Position numbers and translations under genes: made by a program
From: Chitinophagaceae bacterium
GTDB lineage: Bacteria > Bacteroidota > Bacteroidia > Chitinophagales > Chitinophagaceae
Assembly: GCA_947452965.1 (NCBI GenBank)
Contig: CANGEW010000004.1
Span: forward strand, 86,955 to 128,112
Reading direction: 5' to 3'
DNA: 41,158 bases
Notes under the pieces: generated by a model
Database searches by the model: none
What the model was told of the DNA's origin: nothing
What the model saw: the letters and a program-made list of their open reading frames with translations, nothing else
Part shown: positions 33,903-41,158 of the stretch, one piece after another
Layout of the letters: each line of letters opens with the position of its first letter
Position numbering within the stretch: position 1 is the first letter of the stretch

Positions 33903-36900
33903 ATGAAGGAAATGCACTCATCATTTGCTAAAAAAATCGACCCTATAAACTGCGTCGATCGTTTCTCATTTTTTTCTTCGAATGCACGAAAACGAAAGCG
34001 CGATGAAGACGCATTTCTGATTTCAGAAAATTCAAATCACTATCAAAATTCTATACACCAAAAATCACAGCTTATGCAACAATTAAACTCCACCAAAACA
34101 AATTTCCAATCAACGGATTTTGCATTTGATAATTTTAATTCAACATCTGCTGTTGATTCTATTTCTACCAATTCACTTTCAAACGTAACAGTTATGTCTA
34201 CACCAAACACTCGTTCTTTCGTAAAGTATTTAACAACCATGTTATTGATGTTGTTATGCTCTTTCGGTGCTATGCAAACGCAAGCGCAAATGTCAACAAC
34301 AGTTACCATGGGTGGAACCGCAATCACTGGTTCTCCGTTTTCAAGTTTAGCAGCTGCGATTACTGCAATCAACGGACTTACCATTTCGGGTCCAGTTATA
34401 GCAACTGCAGCAGCAGGAACCGAAACTGCACCAGCAGGTGGTTATTATATCAAGGCCACGGGTACCTCTGCTAATAATATTACGATTCAAGGTCAGGGTA
34501 TAACTTCAATAGCACAAGCACCTACTTGGGTGGCTGGTAATAAATTTGACGCTATCTTTAGAATAGTTGGTAGTGATTATGTAACACTAAAGAATTTTAA
34601 AATTCAGGAAAATGCTTCAAACACTGTGGCAACAGTGGCTTCTAATACAATGACTGAGTTTGGTATTGCATTGTTTGATACCACAGGTACAAATGGTGCT
34701 CAAAACAACACTATTCAAGGAAATACAATAGCACTAAGTAGCGCAACTGCTTACCAGAATGCAATTGGTATCTTCTCTTCTTCTACTTCAACTTCAATTA
34801 ATGGTTCTACTGGTGCTGCAACCGCAACTACCGGAACCAACTCTAATAATAAATATTACAGTAACACTATTTCTGGTGTTGCTTATGGTATATATTTTGT
34901 TTCTCCTGTTACCACAGCAACAATTTTTGAAAGTGGCAATGATGTAGGTGGATCTTCTTCTGCTACAGGTAACACAATTACTTTTGGGGTAACCAATACA
35001 GCATTTGATAACTCATGGCAAAACGCTTCTTTTACTACATATGCGGGTGTGTATTTTAGAAATGCCGTAGGTAGTTCAGTAAGATTTAATACAATTAATT
35101 CTACCTCTACCTTAACATTAGCCTCTGCAGGTATATTTTGGACAGGCACTGCTCCTTCAGGTGTGACATATACAACTACTTTTAGCGATAATAATATTAC
35201 TTTGACTAACTTGGGTGCTACTGTTACTAGTGGTATTGATTTTGGTACAGGGTTAGCAACTGGTACAATGGCTGCAAGCAATAACACTATCACTGTAAAT
35301 CACACCCCAAGTGCCAGTAATACTGCAGCTCAATGGGGGATCAATGCAGGATATGCTTCTGCTTCCAACACTGCAAACAATAATACTGTAACAATTAACT
35401 CAACCACTACAGGAGCCAATACAAACACAGGAGCTATAAGAGCCGTTGATTTAAGTGGTGCAGGTATAATTTCTATGTTAGGTAACTCGATTACACTTAA
35501 TCAGGTTTCTTCTTCTTCAGTAGCAGTTACGGCTCCTTTAACAGGGCTTCGTTGCGGAACAGCAGCAACTACTGTTAATGTGGGTAGCTTGTCAAGTGGT
35601 AATATAGTAACAATCAAACAAAGTTTAACAGGAACTGGATCTTTTACAGGTGCAGACAGATGGATTGATGTGAGTGCTGGACATGGTACTTTGAATGTGG
35701 TTGGTAATACTTTAAATACAACTGGTTCAAATATTTTATCAACTGCTCAAGCAGATGGTATCAACCATAGTGGTACAATTGTTACAGCTTTGAATGTTAA
35801 TAATAATACCATGAATATTGCCTATGGTACAACAGGAGGTTCTTTCCGTGGTATGTATTCTAATGGCTCTACTGCGTATACTACTGCAAACAGTTATAAT
35901 ATTAATAATAACAAAATTACAGTGTCTGGTACGGTTCAGGCTGGTGTAATTTATGGTATTTATAATACCGACTATACTACAACTACTCCTCCAAGATCTT
36001 ACTCGGGAAATACATTTAATTTCTCTGGGTCGGCCGCTACCATGAAAGCTATTTATGCGGCTTATGGAGCGCCCAATACGATTACAAACGACACTTTTAG
36101 TATTTCTTGTTCTTCTGCTACCCCCACAGCATTAACAGCTATTGAATTAACATCTGCAGCTACGGGAGTTAATAACATATATAATAACAACTTCCAGGCA
36201 ATCAATGCCACAGGTATTATCACTTCATCGCCAACTGTATCAGCAATTGTTGCAAGTGGTGGTACCGGAACAAATACAAGTATTTATAACAATAAAATAG
36301 GTAATATATCTGTAGGCGCAGCTACTTCATCTGGTTCTCCAATTGTGAATGGTATTAGTTTCACAGGCGGTGCTGTTAATAGAGCCTACAAAAATATCAT
36401 TCAAGGATTAACTACACAGGCAACCGGAACATCAACTTTAGTTAATGGTATCCTAATTTCAGGGGGCACTGTGGATACCGTGTATAACAACTATATCGGT
36501 AACTTGACTGCTCCTGCTGCCGCATCAACAGATGCGATCAGAGGTATCAGTATTACATCAACTACGGCAACATCAACTCACAATATATTTTACAATACCG
36601 TTTATCTGAATGCATCTTCAACAGGTGCTAATTTTGGTGCAACCGGTATATATCACACAGCAAGTGCAACGGCTACCACATCTGCTTTGAATTTGCGTAA
36701 CAATATCATTGTTAACAAATCAACACCAGCGGGTACAGGTCTTGTTGTTGCTCATAGAAGAAGTGCGGTTAACTTGGCTAACTATGCTTCTACATCAAAC
36801 AATAACTTGTTTTATGCAGGTACACCAAGTGCAACCAACTTGCTTCAATATGATGGTTCAAACTCCGATCAAACCATCTCTGCTTATAAAACCAGAGTGG

Positions 36901-39900
36901 GTGGAAAGGATGTATTGTCTACATCTGCTGATGTAACTTTTGTAAGTACTACTCCATCAGATGCTGCTTACTTACATGTTAACACTACCATAGCCACTCC
37001 GGTTGAAAGTGGAGCTGCCGCCATTGCAGGGGTATCTGACGACTATGATGGAGATGCTCGTAACGCTTCTACACCTGATATAGGTGCGGATGAGTTTGCA
37101 GGGGTTGCTTTACCAGCATGTTCTACGCCTTCAGCACAGCCTACAAATTTAATATTTACAGCTGCAACTACATCTAACACCATCAACTTCACAACCAGTG
37201 GAGCAGATGGATATTTAGTAGTACGTGCAGCAACTCAACCAACAGACCCAGTTAATGGAACCAACTATGCTAACAGAGCTTCTGTGTTAGGCGGAACAGT
37301 TGTTGGGGTAGGGTTGCCTCCATTTACGGATACGGCTCTTACAGCTTCAACTTCATACACATATTGGGTGTATGCATACAATGCAAATGCTACTTGTGCG
37401 GGACCTGTTTATTTAACAACATCCCCATTATCAGCTAGTGGTATAACACTATGTCCTGCTCCATCAGTAAAAGCTGCCACTTCAGTATTGCCATATTCTT
37501 TTGTGGCGAATTGGGGTCCAGTGGCAGGAGCAACTGCTTATGCATTAGATGTTTCTACAAGTAGTACGTTCGCTACTTTCGTAACTGGTTACAATGGTTT
37601 ATCTGTAAGTGATACTACCTTTACCGTTACGGGATTATCTACCGCTACTACTTATTATTACAGGGTTCGTTCTACTACAGGTTGTTTAGGTTCAAATAAT
37701 TCTTCTACTACTGTAACAACTAAAACGGTTTGTTCAATAGCTTTACAGGAAAGTTTTGCTACCACAACAACACCTACTGGTTGGACATTAACCAGTTATA
37801 CTATTGGTACCGCAACCGGTGCTCCTCATACAGCAAGTTATCTATACAAAAATTTATACTCATCAGCTACAAGTGGTTCAATTGAAACTTGTACATATGG
37901 ACCTTTGGGAGCCAATGCGAATTTGAGTTTCGATTATGCTACTACCAACTATGCATCTCCTTATGGCGCTCCTGCATCAGGCTGGGGTAACTTCCAAGTT
38001 CAAGTTTCTACTGATTTTGGTACTACTTGGAGTAACTTAGGAACTGCGGTAACAACTGCTTCTGCAACTGTTACTACAATCAATCAAAGTTTATCAGCAT
38101 ACGCCGGTCAGTTTGTGAAATTTAAAATCGTGGCTACTTGGACTGCAGGTGACTACTACTTAACTTTCGATAATTTTAATGCAATTGCACCTTGTGCCGC
38201 TCCAAGCGCTCAGCCTACTTCTTTAAGTTTCACAAACGTAGGTACTAGTCAGGCTACTATTAATTATGTAGCTCCAGCTACTGGGCCTACAGGATATTTG
38301 GTAGTGGCTTATCCAACAGGAAGTACGCCAACTGATCCAACAAACGCTACATCGTATACTGCAGGAACAGTATTGGGCACAGGAACAGTATTGTATGCTG
38401 GAACTTCTTTAGTTCCAACTGTAACTGGATTGTCTCCAAATACTGTATATGATGTTTATGTGTATGATTACAACAATACTCAGTGTCTAAGCGGGCCTGT
38501 TTATAATATAACTACTCCATTAACAGCTCAGTTAACTACTGCAGCTTGTCCTACAATGAGTACAACTATTTCAATTGATCCAACAGCTACTCCTGTTGCA
38601 GGAAGTGTATACAACAACATCACTACAGCTTTATTGGATATTAATGGTTGTGGTGTAGCAGGTCCAACGGTTATTGAGTTGGCAAGTTCTTATGTTAGTT
38701 CAACTGAAACATATCCAATCGCATTGCGTGCAATTTCTAATGCAAGTGCAACGAATACAATTACCATTCGTCCGGCATCTGGCGTAAGCTCAGCTTTGTC
38801 AATTTTGTCGGGTAACTCAAATGGTACAATTAATATTACTGGAGGTAACTATTGGATTTTGGATGGTCGTCCGGGTGGTTCAGGTACATCTAACATGTTA
38901 ACTATCACAGACACTAATACAGTTAATCCTGGCTATTCAGTTAAATTACAAAATGACGCTTCTAATAATACACTTCAATATCTGAATTTCACAAATGCTC
39001 AAACGGCTACTTCAAGTGGTATCGTTGCATTTGGAACAGGTACTACTACAGGTAATGATAAAAACGTGATCACTTATTGTAACTTTAGTGCTTTAAATGC
39101 GGCTACATCAACCTCTACATTTGGTGTGTACGCTTCAGGAACTTCTGCTGCTATTTCAAATGATAGCAATACAGTTTCATACTGTAATTTCGAAAACCTT
39201 TACAACAGCACAAGTACAAGTAATGCGGGAGCAGGTATATATGTATCAACGGGCAACTCTGCTTGGACAATCAGCAATAACAGTTTCTATCAAACAGTTA
39301 CCAGAACTGCATTTGGTGCAGGTGCAACCATGTACGGAATTTTTGTAGGTAATACCAGTGGTAATAATTTCAATATCACAAATAACTACATTGGTGGTAC
39401 TTCAGCTCAGTGCGGCGGTACTCCATTAACATTGAATACAACTGCTACCTTAATATTCAGAGGGTTGTATTTCAGTGGGGATACTTCAACAGTAAGTAAC
39501 ATCACTAATAATACTGTTAAAAATATCAGCATCGCTACTGCAAGTGCTTCTACTTCAAATAGTGCTTTCTCTTTATTGGGTGGCGGTATGAATGTAACAG
39601 GAAACAATATCGGTGATCCTGCCAATGCAAACAGCATTGTTTACAAATCATCTGGAGCTGCTGGTGCATTCAGTGCTATGGTAGCAGGTACTGGTACTTC
39701 TGGACAAGGAGCTATCAATTTCACAAATAATACAATCGGTGGTATTTATGTAGCAGGTACCGGAACAACTACTCTATATGGCATCTTGTTCCAAACATCA
39801 GGTATAAAAGCTAATACTAGTTACATATTATCAGGTAACACTATCGATGGGTTAAAGGATTCTACAAACGTTGGTGTATATGGTATCTATGGTGCTGCTA

Positions 39901-41158
39901 GTTACACTTCTGCAGCAACTACTATTCAAAACAACATTGTAAGAAATATCAGAACTACTTCTATTTTAACTTCTGCATTTGCTTATGGTATTTTCACTCC
40001 AGGTTCTACAGGTGGTGCATATGATATCGTAGGTAACACGGTAAGTAATATTTTCTCATCATCTACTTCTACTTCAATATCTGCATTGGGTATTGGTAAC
40101 GCTGCGGCAACAACTACAGCATTAGGTCAAAAAATCAGAAACAATACAGTTTATGGCATTGGTTCTACAGGTACTACAGCAACAGCCGTTGCGGGTATCT
40201 ACTCTGCAGTTGCTTCGGCTACTGGTACGGGTGTAAATGCTATTTCTGGAAATACAATTCATTCATTAACGGCAACAACTACTGCTGCCAGTGTGAGTGG
40301 TATTACACTTTCTGATGTGGGTAGTACAACACCTGTGTTTAACAATATGATCAGATTGGGTGTAGATTCTGCAGGTAATGGAGTGGCAACTAACTTAGTT
40401 ACTTATGGTATCTATCAGTCTAATGCTGCTTCTTCTAACAATATCTATCATAACTCAATTTATATCGGCGGTACAGTTACAACCGGTGCAAGTACAACAG
40501 CTGCTCTTTATAGCGTTGCTACTTCCGGTACACGTGCCGTTAGAAACAATATTTTTGCAAACGTAAGATCTGGCGGTACAGCTAAGCACTATTCAGTATA
40601 CTTGTCTGGTACAACAGGTTTAACTATTAATAATAACGACTATTACAACGGAGCCTCTTTCTTAGCCTTCAGAACTGCCGATGTAACCTCATTGGCTGGT
40701 TGGAAAACGGCTACAGCTCAAGATATCGCTTCTGTAAATGTTGATCCTTCTTTCGTAAATGCTACAGGTGCGGTAGGAAGTGTGAACCTTCACATACCTG
40801 CTGCTACTGCAACTTTATTGGAATCAGGTGGTGCAACTTTAGCTGATGTGGCTACGGATATCGACGGAGAGTCAAGACCTGGTCCTTCAGGTTCAACAAA
40901 CGGAGGTGCATCAGCTTCTGATATCGGTGCGGATGAATTTGATGGTACACCAGTTGCTCCAATTTTAACTAATCTAGCAATCACACCAAGTGGTACTCAG
41001 TGTACCAACATTGCAAGAACAGTTTCTGTGAATGCAGTGGTATTGGGTGGTGCTACCATTGATAGTGTAAGTATCAACTTCACAACAAATGGGGTAGCTC
41101 AATCAAGAGTGGCTATGGCGGTTACTTCAGGATCTTCATGGTCTGGCGTAATTCCAAC
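33903..41158 (+). CDS. Giant repetitive secreted or surface protein (beta-helix and FN3 modules), 3' end cut by the window
   Basis: One frame is open from ATG 33903 to the last base, more than 2418 codons without a stop. A typical signal peptide begins at Met98 (ATG 34194) and ends in MQTQAQ near residue 129, so translation may start at 34194. Composition is rich in Thr, Ser, Ala, Gly and Asn. Module 1 (about 34280-37110) has many NNTI/NNI...YGI beta-helix turns and closes with PDIGADEF. FN3-like domains with paired Cys follow (37120-37720 and 38190-38540), around a jelly-roll-like domain (37740-38190, LQESFATTTTPTGWT and DYYLTFDNF). Module 2 (38550-40950) is again a beta-helix, closing with SDIGADEF, and another Ig-like domain begins. 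Such proteins in this phylum usually end in a type IX sorting domain, not visible here. An adhesin or matrix role is inferred. Confidence 0.88.
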   Translation, partial: MKEMHSSFAKKIDPINCVDRFSFFSSNARKRKRDEDAFLISENSNHYQNSIHQKSQLMQQLNSTKTNFQSTDFAFDNFNSTSAVDSISTNSLSNVTVMSTPNTRSFVKYLTTMLLMLLCSFGAMQTQAQMSTTVTMGGTAITGSPFSSLAAAITAINGLTISGPVIATAAAGTETAPAGGYYIKATGTSANNITIQGQGITSIAQAPTWVAGNKFDAIFRIVGSDYVTLKNFKIQENASNTVATVASNTMTEFGIALFDTTGTNGAQNNTIQGNTIALSSATAYQNAIGIFSSSTSTSINGSTGAATATTGTNSNNKYYSNTISGVAYGIYFVSPVTTATIFESGNDVGGSSSATGNTITFGVTNTAFDNSWQNASFTTYAGVYFRNAVGSSVRFNTINSTSTLTLASAGIFWTGTAPSGVTYTTTFSDNNITLTNLGATVTSGIDFGTGLATGTMAASNNTITVNHTPSASNTAAQWGINAGYASASNTANNNTVTINSTTTGANTNTGAIRAVDLSGAGIISMLGNSITLNQVSSSSVAVTAPLTGLRCGTAATTVNVGSLSSGNIVTIKQSLTGTGSFTGADRWIDVSAGHGTLNVVGNTLNTTGSNILSTAQADGINHSGTIVTALNVNNNTMNIAYGTTGGSFRGMYSNGSTAYTTANSYNINNNKITVSGTVQAGVIYGIYNTDYTTTTPPRSYSGNTFNFSGSAATMKAIYAAYGAPNTITNDTFSISCSSATPTALTAIELTSAATGVNNIYNNNFQAINATGIITSSPTVSAIVASGGTGTNTSIYNNKIGNISVGAATSSGSPIVNGISFTGGAVNRAYKNIIQGLTTQATGTSTLVNGILISGGTVDTVYNNYIGNLTAPAAASTDAIRGISITSTTATSTHNIFYNTVYLNASSTGANFGATGIYHTASATATTSALNLRNNIIVNKSTPAGTGLVVAHRRSAVNLANYASTSNNNLFYAGTPSATNLLQYDGSNSDQTISAYKTRVGGKDVLSTSADVTFVSTTPSDAAYLHVNTTIATPVESGAAAIAGVSDDYDGDARNASTPDIGADEFAGVALPACSTPSAQPTNLIFTAATTSNTINFTTSGADGYLVVRAATQPTDPVNGTNYANRASVLGGTVVGVGLPPFTDTALTASTSYTYWVYAYNANATCAGPVYLTTSPLSASGITLCPAPSVKAATSVLPYSFVANWGPVAGATAYALDVSTSSTFATFVTGYNGLSVSDTTFTVTGLSTATTYYYRVRSTTGCLGSNNSSTTVTTKTVCSIALQESFATTTTPTGWTLTSYTIGTATGAPHTASYLYKNLYSSATSGSIETCTYGPLGANANLSFDYATTNYASPYGAPASGWGNFQVQVSTDFGTTWSNLGTAVTTASATVTTINQSLSAYAGQFVKFKIVATWTAGDYYLTFDNFNAIAPCAAPSAQPTSLSFTNVGTSQATINYVAPATGPTGYLVVAYPTGSTPTDPTNATSYTAGTVLGTGTVLYAGTSLVPTVTGLSPNTVYDVYVYDYNNTQCLSGPVYNITTPLTAQLTTAACPTMSTTISIDPTATPVAGSVYNNITTALLDINGCGVAGPTVIELASSYVSSTETYPIALRAISNASATNTITIRPASGVSSALSILSGNSNGTINITGGNYWILDGRPGGSGTSNMLTITDTNTVNPGYSVKLQNDASNNTLQYLNFTNAQTATSSGIVAFGTGTTTGNDKNVITYCNFSALNAATSTSTFGVYASGTSAAISNDSNTVSYCNFENLYNSTSTSNAGAGIYVSTGNSAWTISNNSFYQTVTRTAFGAGATMYGIFVGNTSGNNFNITNNYIGGTSAQCGGTPLTLNTTATLIFRGLYFSGDTSTVSNITNNTVKNISIATASASTSNSAFSLLGGGMNVTGNNIGDPANANSIVYKSSGAAGAFSAMVAGTGTSGQGAINFTNNTIGGIYVAGTGTTTLYGILFQTSGIKANTSYILSGNTIDGLKDSTNVGVYGIYGAASYTSAATTIQNNIVRNIRTTSILTSAFAYGIFTPGSTGGAYDIVGNTVSNIFSSSTSTSISALGIGNAAATTTALGQKIRNNTVYGIGSTGTTATAVAGIYSAVASATGTGVNAISGNTIHSLTATTTAASVSGITLSDVGSTTPVFNNMIRLGVDSAGNGVATNLVTYGIYQSNAASSNNIYHNSIYIGGTVTTGASTTAALYSVATSGTRAVRNNIFANVRSGGTAKHYSVYLSGTTGLTINNNDYYNGASFLAFRTADVTSLAGWKTATAQDIASVNVDPSFVNATGAVGSVNLHIPAATATLLESGGATLADVATDIDGESRPGPSGSTNGGASASDIGADEFDGTPVAPILTNLAITPSGTQCTNIARTVSVNAVVLGGATIDSVSINFTTNGVAQSRVAMAVTSGSSWSGVIP
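34194..34289 (+). other. Internal signal-peptide segment and alternative start of the giant protein
   Basis: ATG 34194 opens MSTPNTRSFVKYLTT, then a hydrophobic core LLMLLCSFGAM and a cleavage-like TQAQ, the standard N-terminus of an exported Bacteroidota protein. The upstream in-frame 97 codons (33903-34193) are stop-free and Asn/Ser/Gln-rich and contain a basic patch ARKRKRDED. They would be an unusual pre-signal extension if translated. Confidence 0.65.

Noticed and set aside
33241..33995. Further repeat copies in the giant gene leader and start (ACGAACGAAA near 33841, TCGAATGCACGAAAAC near 33978)
   Set aside because: They share short words with the array but lack the GTCGAC palindrome core, so chance similarity is the simplest reading.
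34043..40984. Small open frames on both strands within the giant gene (for example minus 34043-34384, 34883-35293, 39407-39637)
   Set aside because: They are shadows of the continuous plus-strand frame. Their low-complexity Val/Ala/Pro-rich products reflect the Thr/Ala/Gly codons on the opposite strand.

Overview
The window looks like a chromosomal segment of a Bacteroidota bacterium, probably of the Chitinophagaceae or a related Chitinophagia lineage. This is inferred, not proven. The signs are low GC, SusC-like TonB-dependent receptors with an N-terminal carboxypeptidase-regulatory domain, type IX secretion (PorV/PorU-type) proteins, lipoproteins with SC-type lipoboxes, a FISUMP-domain lipoprotein, and promoters of the Bacteroidota TTG-N20-TAnnTTTG type. 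Both the start and the end of the window cut through genes.

Left part (1-10856, plus strand apart from one tRNA): the tail of an alkaline-phosphatase-superfamily enzyme, a TMTC-like membrane glycosyltransferase with TPRs, and two surface lipoproteins. Next comes a tRNA-Gln on the minus strand, with a displaced partial copy of its 3' end about 170 bp downstream. It is followed by a large GH18 + polysaccharide deacetylase + GT2 protein that starts at TTG, and a TonB-dependent receptor 10 bp behind it.

Middle part (10861-25073): tyrS (minus), then a PorV-family outer-membrane protein and a 1720-residue C25 peptidase (PorU2-like) as a two-gene unit, hscA, then convergent recJ and a polyprenyl diphosphate synthase (minus, translationally coupled), and an OmpA-family protein with a clear promoter and terminator.

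Right-centre (25385-32442): minus-strand genes phoH, a small lipoprotein, crcB (fluoride channel) and a short TSUP transporter; then rpe with a TonB-dependent receptor, and a TPR lipoprotein; then a small four-helix membrane protein on the plus strand.

Right end (32439-41158): the accessory part. An intact but motif-degenerate RAYT/IS200-like transposase (first HUH histidine replaced by Arg) is transcribed leftward from a tandem array of seven GTGTCGACAC-type palindromes, built as about 92-bp double units with about 46-bp spacing. To the right of the array lies about 500 bp of T-tract-rich non-coding DNA. Then a giant repetitive secreted protein starts and stays open for more than 2400 codons to the end of the window. 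It has two beta-helix modules, each closed by a DIGADEF motif, with fibronectin-III-like and jelly-roll-like domains between them. It also has a 97-residue extension before its apparent signal peptide. The transposase/palindrome array next to the giant surface protein is the best candidate for something not yet described.
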